NCBI RefSeq assembly: GCF_034356035.1
Contig: NZ_CP136423.1
Coordinates: 620,001-684,000, forward strand
DNA from: Blautia hydrogenotrophica DSM 10507
GTDB lineage: Bacteria > Bacillota > Clostridia > Lachnospirales > Lachnospiraceae
Length of the DNA: 64,000 nt
Direction: 5' to 3'
Shown: positions 27,627-36,464 of the stretch, one piece after another
How the letters are laid out: every line of letters starts with the position of its first letter
Numbering within the stretch: the first letter of the stretch is position 1
The notes under the pieces: model-generated
What the model was told of the DNA's origin: nothing
The model's database searches: none
What the model saw: the letters and a program-made list of their open reading frames with translations, nothing else
Made by a program: the position numbers and the translations under genes

Positions 27627-28971
27627 GTATCAGAAATATGCCACGGAGTATATTGAGACACACCCTGTTGCGGCGGTGTTTCTATCAATGGGGCTTGGCA
27701 AGACGAGCATTACCCTGACCGCTTTGAACGACCTGCTGTTTGATGGCTTTGAGATCCACAAAGCCATCGTGATCGCACCCCTCCGTGTGGCGCGGGACAC
27801 CTGGCCGGCAGAGATTGAAAAGTGGGACCATCTGGGCAGCCTGATCTATTCCGTGGTTGTGGGAACAGAGGCGGAGCGGCTGGCGGCGCTGAGACGGCAG
27901 GCCGACATTTACATCATCAACCGGGAGAATGTGCAGTGGCTGGTAGAGGCAAGCGGTATCCCCTTTGATTACGATATGGTGGTAGTCGATGAGTTATCTT
28001 CTTTCAAAAACCACCAGTCCAAGCGGTTCCGTGCCATGATGAAGGTGCGGCCGAAGGTGGGACGGATCGTAGGGCTGACCGGAACGCCAAGCAGCAACGG
28101 GCTGATGGACCTGTGGGCCGAGTTTAAACTTTTGGATATGGGGCAGCGGCTTGGGAGGTTCATCGGCCAGTACCGCACCCGGTTCTTCCTGCCGGACAAG
28201 CGCAATGGGCAGGTGGTGTTCTCCTACAAGCCCCTTCCAGGTGCGGAGGAACAGATCTACCGGTTGATCTCCGACATCACGATTTCCATGAAATCTACCG
28301 ATTACCTGCAGATGCCACAGTTCGTTTCCTCCGGTTATGAGGTGTATCTCTCTGAGGAGGAAACGCAACGGTACGTTTCATTCAAGCGGGATTTGCTGCT
28401 ACAGCTCCCGGACGGGGAAATAACCGCTGCCAATGCCGCAGCCCTTTCCGGGAAGCTCTCCCAGATGGCAAACGGCGCGGTATACACGGATGAAGGAGAG
28501 ACCATCGCCATCCATGACCGGAAACTGGATGCCCTGGAAGACATCATCGAGAGCATGGGAGGAAAGCCGCTCCTGGTGGCTTACTGGTTCCGGCACGATC
28601 TGGAACGGATCACGGGGCGGCTCCATAAGCTGAAGATCCCGTTTTCCAGGCTGGATTCTTCGAAAAGCATCCGCAGATGGAATTCCGGGGAGCTTCCCGT
28701 GGCTCTGATCCACCCGGCATCGGCGGGACACGGGCTGAACCTTCAAAGCGGGGGTTCCACTCTCGTGTGGTTTGGATTGACCTGGTCCCTGGAGCTTTAC
28801 CAGCAGACCAACGCCCGTCTTTGGCGGCAGGGGCAGCAGTCCGATATCGTGGTGATCCAGCATATCATCACGAAAGGCACGATTGACGAGCGGATCATGA
28901 AAGCCCTGTCGGAAAAGGATACCACACAGGCTGCGTTGATAGAAGCCGTAAAAGCGGATTTGAAAATCTGA
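27607..28971 (+). CDS. SNF2-family DNA translocase
   Basis: 454 residues: motif I SMGLGKTSIT, motif II VVDELSSFKN, motif III GLTGTPSSNG and motifs V/VI QQTNARLWRQGQQSD. It is a phage SNF2-type ATPase that partners the VRR-NUC gene overlapping upstream. It uses ATP to move on DNA. Start ATG 27607 lies inside the VRR-NUC end. Confidence 0.93.
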   Translation: MKYSPHEYQKYATEYIETHPVAAVFLSMGLGKTSITLTALNDLLFDGFEIHKAIVIAPLRVARDTWPAEIEKWDHLGSLIYSVVVGTEAERLAALRRQADIYIINRENVQWLVEASGIPFDYDMVVVDELSSFKNHQSKRFRAMMKVRPKVGRIVGLTGTPSSNGLMDLWAEFKLLDMGQRLGRFIGQYRTRFFLPDKRNGQVVFSYKPLPGAEEQIYRLISDITISMKSTDYLQMPQFVSSGYEVYLSEEETQRYVSFKRDLLLQLPDGEITAANAAALSGKLSQMANGAVYTDEGETIAIHDRKLDALEDIIESMGGKPLLVAYWFRHDLERITGRLHKLKIPFSRLDSSKSIRRWNSGELPVALIHPASAGHGLNLQSGGSTLVWFGLTWSLELYQQTNARLWRQGQQSDIVVIQHIITKGTIDERIMKALSEKDTTQAALIEAVKADLKI

Positions 28972-28992
28972 GCCAAGCCATGAAAACAAGAG

Positions 28993-29046
28993 CCAATCAA
29001 AGACAATCTGTGAAAATCCGGGGGAAATAAAAAAATCTTTGATTGG
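28993..29046 (+). promoter_or_regulatory. Hairpin overlapping the next ribosome site
   Basis: CCAATCAAAGA (28993-29003) pairs exactly with TCTTTGATTGG (29036-29046). The last two Gs belong to the GGAGG ribosome site of the next gene, so the hairpin may limit its translation. Confidence 0.45.
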
Positions 29047-29057
29047 AGGTACCGGGT

Positions 29058-29519
29058 ATGAGCATTATCTGGAAGTATCTTGATAAACGGTCGGCCGCTG
29101 TGGACGCATTGAAGGATTACGGCAGCATGAAATTTATTATCGGCCACACGGATGACGAGATTAAAAGCGCTTATGAGAAGATGGAAGGTGTCAGCAGCCC
29201 GCAGTTTGACGGGATGCCCCACAGTCATAATCCGCAGGCTTCAGAGGACAGAATTGTCAAGGGCATTGAGGAGATCGATGTTTTGAAGGAGCGTTACCGG
29301 CAGGCGGTAGAATACATGGCGTGGTTCGTCCCAGCCTGGGAAGAACTGACGGAGGATGAACGGTATGTGCTGGAAGCGTTCTATAGTGAGGACAATCAGT
29401 ACGGAAGTAATGCCGCTGACGATGTGGCAGACTATTTCCAGATTGAACGGGCTTCCGCTTACCGCAGGAAGAACCGGGCGCTGGAGCGTCTGACCATCCT
29501 ACTGTTTGGGAAAGCCTGA
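29058..29519 (+). CDS. ArpU/sigma-region-4-like late regulator
   Basis: 153 residues. The C-terminal half (LTEDERYVLEAFYS, DYFQIERASAYRRKNRALERL) is a sigma-70 region-4-like helix-turn-helix as in ArpU-type phage late regulators, which lie just upstream of terminase genes as here. Start ATG 29058 after GGAGG. Probable activator of the late operon. Confidence 0.78.
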   Translation: MSIIWKYLDKRSAAVDALKDYGSMKFIIGHTDDEIKSAYEKMEGVSSPQFDGMPHSHNPQASEDRIVKGIEEIDVLKERYRQAVEYMAWFVPAWEELTEDERYVLEAFYSEDNQYGSNAADDVADYFQIERASAYRRKNRALERLTILLFGKA

Positions 29520-29648
29520 TGTCCACTTTGTGAGATGAAGTTCCCAGTTGGACATGGTACGATAGTAACATCGAAAACTGCATAAAGACATCCAGCCTCA
29601 TGGGAGAAATCCTGTGGGGCTTTCTTTATGTCTGGAGGAGGTGAGCCG

Positions 29649-29978
29649 ATGCCAAGGAAACCAAAGCGGCCGTGTTCCTACCCCGGCTGTCCCAAGCTGA
29701 CGGACGGCAGGTTTTGTGAGTAACATCAGAAGCTGGAGAATCAACGGTACGAAAAGTACGGCCGGGCATGGAAACGCATCCGTGACCGGTACATGAATGC
29801 ACACCCGCTTTGTGAGCGGTGCCAACGGGAAGGCAGGCTCGTCAAGGCAGAGCAGGTGCATCATATTAAGCCTCTTGCAGAGGGTGGTGATCATAGCGAA
29901 ACGAATCTTATGTCCTTATGTTCTTCCTGTCATGCAAAAATCCATGCAGAACGTGGGGACCGCTGGCACAATCACTAA
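29649..29978 (+). pseudogene. HNH endonuclease with in-frame TAA
   Basis: Phage HNH nuclease next to the small terminase, the usual packaging arrangement. The frame opens at ATG 29649 (GGAGGTG upstream) with the zinc-type start CSYPGCPKLTDGRFC, then TAA at 29721-29723. It continues in frame to 29978 with VHHIKPLAEGGDHSETN and LCSSCHAKIH (HNH core). A restart at ATG 29793 would still give most of the HNH domain. Single-base nonsense change is likely (CAA or GAA to TAA). Confidence 0.8.
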
Positions 29979-30101
29979 AGCCCCAGGGGTGGTCAAAATC
30001 TCTACGGCTCTGCCCCGTGGGAACGGGCGCGGGGTCAAACGCGCAAAAATAGAAAATCAAACGGGGTATTAACCCCTTTCGTGAATTGAGGTGAGGAAAC
30101 C

Positions 30102-30641
30102 ATGGCGAAAGACGGTACGAACAGGGGCGGTGCGCGGGTCGGCTCTGGCAGAAAACCCAAGGCACTGGCGGATAAGATCAGCAAAGGTACATCTGCCATG
30201 GTCATGGAGCTGCCGGAGCCGCCTGCATTTGAGGGTGCGGATGTACCGCCCATCAAAGAATATCTGAAAGCGAGACAGAAAAACGGCAAGGACCTCTGTA
30301 CGGCGGAGGTGTATGAGGAAACATGGAAATGGCTGAAGGAGCGTGGTTGTGACAGGCTGGTCAATTCCCAGCTTGTGGAGCAGTACGCCATGTCGGTGAG
30401 CCGATGGATACAGTGCGAGGAATGTATTTCTGAGTATGGTTTCCTGGCAAAGCATCCCACCACAGGAAATGCGATTGCTTCCCCTTATGTCTCCATGAGC
30501 CAGACGTATATGAAACAGGTCAACCAGATCTGGTATCAGATTTACCAGATTGTCAAGGAAAACTGCTCGGTGGAGTTTAGCGGCAATACCCCGCAGGATG
30601 ATGTGATGGAGCGGCTGTTAAGGACGCGGAAAGGAATGTAG
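30102..30641 (+). CDS. Small terminase subunit (P27 family)
   Basis: 179 residues. GGARVGSGRKPKALADK near the start is the P27-type signature; the rest is helical. It recognises phage DNA for packaging with the large subunit, which here lies 5.8 kb downstream. ATG with GAGGTGAGG upstream. Confidence 0.88.
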   Translation: MAKDGTNRGGARVGSGRKPKALADKISKGTSAMVMELPEPPAFEGADVPPIKEYLKARQKNGKDLCTAEVYEETWKWLKERGCDRLVNSQLVEQYAMSVSRWIQCEECISEYGFLAKHPTTGNAIASPYVSMSQTYMKQVNQIWYQIYQIVKENCSVEFSGNTPQDDVMERLLRTRKGM

Positions 30642-30800
30642 ATGAAAACAGAACTAACACAGTTTTTGGATACGCTGAAATACAATAAAAAGAATCTGAC
30701 CCGTCAGCAGTATCGCACTATCCGTGGCCAGGCGTTGAAAGGTGATGTGATGGATGCCAGAAAAGGGCTCCAGAAGGTACTGAAACGGAGGTGTGGCTGA
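30642..30800 (+). CDS. Small phage protein (52 aa)
   Basis: MKTELTQFLDTLKYNKKNLT at the start; basic, helical. ATG follows the previous stop directly, with AAAGGAA upstream, and its TGA overlaps the methylase start. A similar small protein is common beside phage terminases. No function assigned. Confidence 0.6.
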   Translation: MKTELTQFLDTLKYNKKNLTRQQYRTIRGQALKGDVMDARKGLQKVLKRRCG

Positions 30801-32053
30801 TGGGAAAGACAACAACGGAGATGCAGCTTGTGCCATTGGGAAAGCTGGTGCCCTATATTAATAATGCCCGGACACACTCGCCGGAGCAGCTTACCAAGCT
30901 GCGCTCGTCTCTGCGGGAGTTTGGGTTTATCAATCCTGTCATCATTGACCGGGACTATAACATCATTGCGGGGCACGGCCGGGTACTGGCGGCGAAGGAA
31001 GAAGGCATTATGGAAGTCCCTTGTGTGTTTGTGGATTATCTTACTGAGGCACAGAAGAAAGCCTATATCCTGGCGGACAACCGTATGGCATTAGATGCCG
31101 GATGGGACGAGGAACTGCTACGGATTGAGATTGAGTCTTTGCAGGGTGAGGATTTTGATGTGTCCCTGACTGGCTTTGAGGAACAAGAACTGGCGGATCT
31201 GTTTGCTATAGAAGGCGACAAGGCGGCAAAGGATGATGATTTTGAACTGTCTGCTGCACTGGAGAAAGCGTCTTTTGTAGAGCGGGGCGATCTGTGGATC
31301 GTGGGCAGGCACCGGCTGTTGTGTGGAGACGCTACCCGGACGGAGGATGTGGAAAGACTGATGGACGGGAAAAAAGCCAACCTGGTCGTAACCGATCCTC
31401 CCTATGGTGTTTCCTTCAAAAGTTCAGATGGTCTGACTATCCAGAACGACAGTATGAAGGATGAGGAATTTTACACCTTCCTTCTGACGGCATTTCAGTG
31501 CATGGCGGAGCATCTGGAGAACGGCGGCTCCGCTTATGTGTTCCATGCGGATACGGAAGGACTAAACTTCAGGAAGGCATTCATTGACATCGGGTTTCAC
31601 CTGGCGGGTGTGTGCATTTGGGTAAAGAACAGCCTCGTGCTTGGCCGCAGCGATTACCAGTGGCAGCATGAGCCTGTTCTTTTTGGATGGAAGAAAGGCG
31701 GCAAACACTCCTGGTACTCCGACCGCAGGCAGACCACCATCTGGAACTATGACAAACCGAAGCGGAACAAGAACCATCCGACTTCCAAACCGCTGGATCT
31801 GTTGGGGTATCCCATCTGTAATTCCTCCCAAGAGAACGCTATCGTTCTGGATACCTTTGGTGGCAGCGGCTCCACGCTGATGGCCTGTGAGCAGTTAAAC
31901 CGGATCTGCCATATGATGGAACTGGATGAGAAGTATGCTTCCGTTATTCTGCGCCGATATGTGGAAGATACCGGGGATAAAGAGAATGTATATGTGATCC
32001 GTGGGGATGAGCAGATCCCCTACTCCGCACTGGTGAAGGAAGTGGAGGTGTGA
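30800..32053 (+). CDS. ParB-domain DNA methyltransferase
   Basis: 417 residues. The N-terminal ParB/Srx-like domain (residues ~8-95; GHGRVLAAKEEG) is joined to an adenine/cytosine-N4 methylase with catalytic TDPPYG and SAM motif FGGSGSTL near the C terminus. TSKP at ~313 fits the beta-type order. It modifies phage DNA, probably against host restriction. ATG 30800 overlaps the preceding stop; GGAGG upstream. First of several cargo genes between the terminase subunits. Confidence 0.9.
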   Translation: MGKTTTEMQLVPLGKLVPYINNARTHSPEQLTKLRSSLREFGFINPVIIDRDYNIIAGHGRVLAAKEEGIMEVPCVFVDYLTEAQKKAYILADNRMALDAGWDEELLRIEIESLQGEDFDVSLTGFEEQELADLFAIEGDKAAKDDDFELSAALEKASFVERGDLWIVGRHRLLCGDATRTEDVERLMDGKKANLVVTDPPYGVSFKSSDGLTIQNDSMKDEEFYTFLLTAFQCMAEHLENGGSAYVFHADTEGLNFRKAFIDIGFHLAGVCIWVKNSLVLGRSDYQWQHEPVLFGWKKGGKHSWYSDRRQTTIWNYDKPKRNKNHPTSKPLDLLGYPICNSSQENAIVLDTFGGSGSTLMACEQLNRICHMMELDEKYASVILRRYVEDTGDKENVYVIRGDEQIPYSALVKEVEV

Positions 32054-32179
32054 TGGATACTATATATATCCATAGTAGGAAGTCCGGCATCTCCCACAGA
32101 GATACACTGTAATTTAGGTGTTGTGTACTACTTACAATTTCCAGATGATATGTTGTGACATATTTTGTGTTGAATTTGC

Positions 32180-32222
32180 TTGCTATTTCTGACCTTCAGA
32201 GTGATTAATGTAGTACCGAAAC
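32180..32222 (+). promoter_or_regulatory. Repeated promoter-like element, copy A
   Basis: TTGCTATTTC - 8 bp - AGAGTGA..AATGT..TACCGAAA, upstream of the gene at 32241. It matches copies at 33397, 35528 and 56889. TGCTATT may be an extended -10; 32054-32240 is otherwise empty. Confidence 0.6.
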
Positions 32223-32240
32223 AAAAGGAGGTACATGGAC

Positions 32241-33083
32241 ATGAAAATTGAATTTCACAGAACCGGAGCAGAAAGAAAAGCATTGGTAACGGCTCTGGCT
32301 GAGATTTTAGAGACCAGACCAAAATACAAAGGAATGCCGAGCGCAGCCTATGAGGTTGGGAATTTTACAGTGACGAAGGATGGCACTTTGGAATTTGACG
32401 ACACTCTTGATGATGCAATACTGGAAAATCTTCTGGAGCGGCTGGCCGATTACGGAATTGTTGCGGCATCGCCGGAAATGGCACAGGCTTGGTTTGACGC
32501 AAGGGCGGCGGAATTATCCGAAGAAAGCGGAACTGAACCGCAGGAGGAAAACGTGGGGCTTACCGTGGAAATTCCGCTCGACAAAGTGGCAGTGGGAAAC
32601 CTCACCAAGCTGCTGGATGCCAAAGGGAATTTGATACGGAAAGCCCTGGGTATCACCGACCTTCGCATCGAGGTGCTGGACGACCGGGTGGCATTCCCCT
32701 GGTTTTCTCAGGTGGATGCAGACTCCGCAGCCGCCTACACCCACTTCATTTCTGCTCTCTGCGAGATGAGCAAGAATGCAAAGCGAGTAACAGCAACCGA
32801 GAAGCCAGTGGATAATGAGAAATACGCTTTCCGGTGTTTTCTTCTGCGGCTTGGATTTATTGGGGCTGAGTACAAGATGGAGCGAAAAATCCTTTTGAAG
32901 AACCTTTCTGGGAATTCGGCATTTAAAACCAAGGTAGACGTTCTTCAGCCAGAACCGGTACCATCCGCTATGTATGTGGCTGCCGATGAGAACCCCGATC
33001 TGACGGAGGCTTTACTGGACGAGATATTAATCCAACAGGTCAATCGTGAGATGGAGGATGATAGAAATGAAATTTCCGAGTAG
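32241..33083 (+). CDS. Phage protein with an amidoligase-like C-terminal module
   Basis: 280 residues. No named domain in the N-terminal 190 residues. The stretch KYAFRCFLLRLGFIG...RKILLKNLSG...AF (about residues 195-235) matches the C-terminal tail of the amidoligase at 33475 (23 of 38 identical by eye). This suggests a shared partner or fold. Start ATG 32241 is 9 bp after GGAGG. Belongs to the cargo block between the terminase genes, so it is probably part of the amidoligase pathway. Confidence 0.6.
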   Translation: MKIEFHRTGAERKALVTALAEILETRPKYKGMPSAAYEVGNFTVTKDGTLEFDDTLDDAILENLLERLADYGIVAASPEMAQAWFDARAAELSEESGTEPQEENVGLTVEIPLDKVAVGNLTKLLDAKGNLIRKALGITDLRIEVLDDRVAFPWFSQVDADSAAAYTHFISALCEMSKNAKRVTATEKPVDNEKYAFRCFLLRLGFIGAEYKMERKILLKNLSGNSAFKTKVDVLQPEPVPSAMYVAADENPDLTEALLDEILIQQVNREMEDDRNEISE

Positions 33084-33285
33084 AGAAATTGTGGAGCGTG
33101 TCCGTAGAGAATACCCCACAGGAACACGGGTGGAATTGATACGGATGGATGATCCACAAGCGCCACCCACCGGAACAAGAGGGACAGTGACAGGGGTGGA
33201 CGATACTGCCTCCATTATGGTCCGATGGGATAACGGTAACGGCCTCCATGTAGTTTACGGGGAGGATGAATGCCGAAAACTGTAA
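33067..33285 (+). CDS. DUF4314 protein
   Basis: 72 residues (MKFPSREIVERVRREYPTGT; RGTVTGVDDTASIMVRWDNG): small beta-barrel (SH3-like) protein of the DUF4314 family, common in phages. ATG 33067 overlaps the previous gene. Function unknown; SH3-like barrels often bind nucleic acid. Confidence 0.8.
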   Translation: MKFPSREIVERVRREYPTGTRVELIRMDDPQAPPTGTRGTVTGVDDTASIMVRWDNGNGLHVVYGEDECRKL

Positions 33286-33396
33286 CTTTGAGCGTATGTC
33301 CGATGGGGAAATTTTTGTGGATTTATAAGGACAGGGCGGTATAAATTACACAATTTCTACCCCAGATCCTTGCGTAATATATGCCTTCAAATTGAC

Positions 33397-33440
33397 TTGC
33401 TATTATCCTCTTTTAGAGCGAATATGTGTACACCGAAAGG
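33397..33440 (+). promoter_or_regulatory. Repeated promoter-like element, copy B
   Basis: TTGCTATTAT - 8 bp - AGAGCGA..ATGTG..ACCGAAA upstream of the amidoligase gene; matches A, C and D. 33286-33474 holds no other feature. Confidence 0.6.
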
Positions 33441-33474
33441 GAAAACACACAAAACGAAAACGGAGGATTACACC

Positions 33475-34425
33475 ATGAATGAGAAAATCGCAAGGCAGAT
33501 TGAGGAAATGAAAAAACAGACCATCGGGGTTGAGGTAGAGATGAACAACATTACAAGGGAAAAAGCGGCAAAGATAGCAGCCAGGTTCTTTGGAACCGGT
33601 AGGTATGAAAACACAGCACGGCGTAACGGATACTGCACCTGGTCGGCCTGGGACACACAGAATCGCGAATGGAAGTTCCAGAAGGACGTCAGCATTGCAG
33701 GGCCGGAAAGTGAGGAGTGTGAACTGGTTACCCCGATCCTGACTTATGCGGATATGGCAACCCTTCAGGAACTGATCCGGCAGCTTCGGCACGCAGGCGC
33801 AAAGAGCGATGCCTCCAGAGGCTGCGGAGTCCACATCCACATCGGAGCCAAAGGGCATACGCCGCAGACCCTCCGCAACCTTGCGAATATTATGGCAAGC
33901 CATGAGAGCCTGATCGCAGATGCGCTGAACCTCGACCGGGGGCGGATGAGACGATACTGCCGGACGGTTGATCCCCGATTTTTGGAAACCCTGAACCGGA
34001 AGAAGCCGAAGACCATGTCAGCACTGGCAGACATCTGGTACACTTCCCACGGGGAGGATTACGGGAGAAACCACCATTATAACGGTAGCCGATACCATAT
34101 GCTCAACTATCATGCGACTTTCACAAAAGGGACCATTGAATTCCGGCTTTTCCAATTTGACGAGCCTACTGCAGAACGTCGGGGCGGACTTCATGCCGGA
34201 CAGCTTAAGAGTTACATCCAGCTTTGCCTGGCTCTCAGCCAGATGGCAAAGACAGTAAAAAACGCAAGCCCCAAACCTCAGCAGAATGAGAATCCAAAAT
34301 ATGCCATGAGGACTTGGCTCCTCCGGCTTGGATTTATCGGGGACGAGTTCAAAACTGCAAGGGAGATCCTGACAAAGAGACTGGCTGGCGATACAGCTTT
34401 TAGAAACGGCAGAGCCGCCGCTTGA
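33475..34425 (+). CDS. Amidoligase (COOH-NH2 ligase family)
   Basis: 316 residues of the glutamine-synthetase-like amidoligase family, which joins carboxyl and amino groups using ATP. The core GVEVEMNNI, then CGVHIHIGAKG and GTIEFRLFQFDEP match the family. Its product or substrate is unknown, but a gamma-glutamylcyclotransferase gene follows closely, as reported for such pairs. A C-terminal tail is shared with the product of 32241. ATG 33475 lies 8 bp after GGAGG; own promoter repeat (copy B) upstream. Confidence 0.85.
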   Translation: MNEKIARQIEEMKKQTIGVEVEMNNITREKAAKIAARFFGTGRYENTARRNGYCTWSAWDTQNREWKFQKDVSIAGPESEECELVTPILTYADMATLQELIRQLRHAGAKSDASRGCGVHIHIGAKGHTPQTLRNLANIMASHESLIADALNLDRGRMRRYCRTVDPRFLETLNRKKPKTMSALADIWYTSHGEDYGRNHHYNGSRYHMLNYHATFTKGTIEFRLFQFDEPTAERRGGLHAGQLKSYIQLCLALSQMAKTVKNASPKPQQNENPKYAMRTWLLRLGFIGDEFKTAREILTKRLAGDTAFRNGRAAA

Positions 34426-34432
34426 AGGAACC

Positions 34433-34488
34433 GCAGGAGTTAGCCTCCTGCCACCTTTCCCCTGGCCGCTTCGGCGGTCTTAAGGTGG
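34433..34488 (+). promoter_or_regulatory. Structured leader hairpins upstream of the cyclotransferase
   Basis: GCAGGAG/CTCCTGC (34433-34451), then CCACCTT/AAGGTGG (34451-34488) enclosing a CCGCTTCGGCGG tip. Could be a transcription attenuator or a structured leader; no run of T follows. Confidence 0.4.
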
Positions 34489-34525
34489 TAGAAGGGTAAC
34501 CCCTTCGGAAAGGACGGATACCAGA

Positions 34526-34999
34526 ATGAAAAAAAGATACTACATCGCTTATGGCAGCAATTTAAATATCCGACAGATGCGGATGCGCTGCCCTTCTGCA
34601 AGGATCATTGGGACTTCTGAGATCCCAGATTATGAGCTACTTTTTAAAGGCAGCCGCACCGGCTCCTATCTGACTATTGAGCCGAAAAAAGGCAGCCGGG
34701 TTCCGGTGGCAGCCTGGGAAGTGACTGTGGAGGATGAGCAGGCCCTCGACCGATATGAGGGTTTCCCCACATTTTATTACAAGACGGAAATGAAGCTGCC
34801 CATTAAAGGAATCCGGAGCGGTAGAATACGGATGAGAAACACCTTTGTGTACATCATGCATGAGAACCGGCCCTTCGGTGTGCCGAGCCGATTTTATATG
34901 GCCACCTGCCTGGAAGGTTACCGGAGTTTTGGATTTGATGAAACGTATTTACTTGATGCCATAAAAACCAGCAGGAGGATGAGCCATGAAAGAAAATAA
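34526..34999 (+). CDS. Gamma-glutamylcyclotransferase-like (AIG2 family)
   Basis: 157 residues: AYGSNLNIRQM is the family substrate-binding motif, and the catalytic glutamate region YEGFPTFYYK is present. Members convert gamma-glutamyl peptides to 5-oxoproline or cleave similar amide bonds. Together with the amidoligase gene at 33475 it suggests addition and removal of an amide-linked tag on a molecule or protein. AAGGAC precedes the ATG. Confidence 0.87.
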   Translation: MKKRYYIAYGSNLNIRQMRMRCPSARIIGTSEIPDYELLFKGSRTGSYLTIEPKKGSRVPVAAWEVTVEDEQALDRYEGFPTFYYKTEMKLPIKGIRSGRIRMRNTFVYIMHENRPFGVPSRFYMATCLEGYRSFGFDETYLLDAIKTSRRMSHERK

Positions 35000-35192
35000 T
35001 ATTACCAGGATTAAGATATGTCCGCAGTGCGGAAAACCATACCATGATGTTCCAGCAATTTCCAGAATGGATAACGAAACGCTGATCTGCCCGGACTGCG
35101 GCACCAGGGAGGCACTGGAAAGTATCGATGTTGATCAGACAGAACAGGAGGAAATCCTCGCCATTATTCATCGGACCAGGAGGGGATTATGA
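34986..35192 (+). CDS. Small zinc-ribbon phage protein
   Basis: 68 residues with CPQCGKPYHD and CPDCGT, a four-cysteine zinc ribbon. Overlaps the cyclotransferase end and the next gene. Nucleic-acid or protein binding is likely. Confidence 0.75.
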   Translation: MKENNITRIKICPQCGKPYHDVPAISRMDNETLICPDCGTREALESIDVDQTEQEEILAIIHRTRRGL

Positions 35193-35473
35193 AACGAGAG
35201 ATGTTAAAAGGCATCTGGGAAGATGCGGCTGAAAAATTCGAAAATAGTTTTGCTCCAGATATCCTTGGATATTGGTATTCTCGTTATTGTGGTGGTGAAA
35301 TGATTGATTTGAAGGAAGTTCTGGAAGATGTGCAACAGGAATGTCCATCTATTCTAAGAATACAACTTAATCCATATGCGGCGATTCTGAAAACAGAAGA
35401 AGGTAATCTGAGAATTCGATATTGGAAGAAAGGAAGATTGATCGGGCACTCATATTTTCCGGAGAAAATATAG
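35189..35473 (+). CDS. Hypothetical phage protein (94 aa)
   Basis: MKREMLKGIWEDAAEKFENS at the start; mixed, no recognisable domain. ATG overlaps the zinc-ribbon stop, so same operon. Lower G+C than neighbours. Confidence 0.55.
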   Translation: MKREMLKGIWEDAAEKFENSFAPDILGYWYSRYCGGEMIDLKEVLEDVQQECPSILRIQLNPYAAILKTEEGNLRIRYWKKGRLIGHSYFPEKI

Positions 35474-35527
35474 GATAAAATACACAGTTTCTTGGAAAAT
35501 GATTGTGTAGATTATGCTCCGAAATAA

Positions 35528-35570
35528 CTTGATAATATCCGCATTCAGAGCGAATATGTGTACTACCAAA
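35528..35570 (+). promoter_or_regulatory. Repeated promoter-like element, copy C
   Basis: TTGATAATAT - 8 bp - AGAGCGA..ATGTG..TACCAAAA, upstream of 35600; matches copies A, B and D. Confidence 0.6.
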
Positions 35571-35599
35571 AGGAAAACAAAGGAAACGGAGGTACACAG

Positions 35600-35905
35600 A
35601 TGAGAGGATATTTTGCAAGAAAGCCGGAAACGTTGGAGGATCTGGAAAGAGCAAAGGGATGGGGCGAGGCCCAGGAGATCCGGGTAGTCGCAGAGGTTAC
35701 ATTATCTAAAAAAGAATACGATAGATTCCGGGAAGACCTTATGGAGGATTATGGATTTATCAGCCAGCATACGCAGAAAACCGGAGTGAAAGATGGGCAG
35801 TTTTTATGCATCCTTGTTAGGAAAGCCGGAACGAAGCATACGGCAATCGCCGTGGAGAGCGATGGCTACGATTATGCCAGATACGCAGCGTTGGTACGGA
35901 TTTAA
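35600..35905 (+). CDS. Hypothetical phage protein (DUF6329-like)
   Basis: 101 residues, MRGYFARKPETLEDLERAKG start. KKEYDRFREDLMEDYGFISQ then an acidic C-terminus; resembles DUF6329 phage proteins, but the assignment is weak. Start ATG 35600 after GGAGG, with promoter repeat C upstream. Confidence 0.5.
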   Translation: MRGYFARKPETLEDLERAKGWGEAQEIRVVAEVTLSKKEYDRFREDLMEDYGFISQHTQKTGVKDGQFLCILVRKAGTKHTAIAVESDGYDYARYAALVRI

Positions 35906-35959
35906 AAGAACTGGTACTTTAAGCGCAGATGGGTGGATAAACAAAGGAGGCATCGGTTT

Positions 35960-36193
35960 ATGAAACTTAGATTATTTAAGGTGACTTACAGGGAATGGAA
36001 CCATACTTTTTCCGGTAAGAATTGGAGAGAAATGCTTGCAGTCGGCAGGGATGCGGAGGATGCGATTTCCAGGGCAAGAAAAGAAGCAGATAAGGATGCG
36101 ACAGACTTTGAGGCTTGGGAGATCACAAACATTATGGGATATAAAATTGCAGTCGGGGAAAAGGTTCTCCAAAAGAAAGCAAATAAAAAATAG
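35960..36193 (+). CDS. Hypothetical phage protein (77 aa)
   Basis: MKLRLFKVTYREWNHTFSGK then DAEDAISRARKEADKD, a small mixed protein. Start ATG 35960 with AAAGGAGG upstream. No family recognised. Confidence 0.55.
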   Translation: MKLRLFKVTYREWNHTFSGKNWREMLAVGRDAEDAISRARKEADKDATDFEAWEITNIMGYKIAVGEKVLQKKANKK

Positions 36194-36314
36194 AATTCTT
36201 TCATAATTGAATATTCCAGAGTACGGAAGCCGCCAGGCTTCTGTATCTCTTTGCAATCGATTGACGGCTTGCCACAGGGCAGGCCATTTTTATGCCCAGT
36301 AGGAGGTGTGGTAA

Positions 36315-36464
36315 ATGGCAAAATTCTTGATTGACCGGACGCAGCTCCCCTATGATGCCATGGTGGCAGATCCGTCCTGGCTGGGAGTGGTTGAAGAAGA
36401 AAAGAAAGGGGATGCCGCCGATGGCGATACGGAAACTGAAGAAATACAGACCAACGAAGTTTAA
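36315..36464 (+). CDS. Small acidic phage protein (49 aa)
   Basis: MAKFLIDRTQLPYDAMVADP then an acidic tail ending TNEV. AGGAGGTG precedes ATG 36315. Its end overlaps the large-terminase start by 44 bp in another frame, so translational coupling is possible. Unknown function. Confidence 0.6.
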   Translation: MAKFLIDRTQLPYDAMVADPSWLGVVEEEKKGDAADGDTETEEIQTNEV

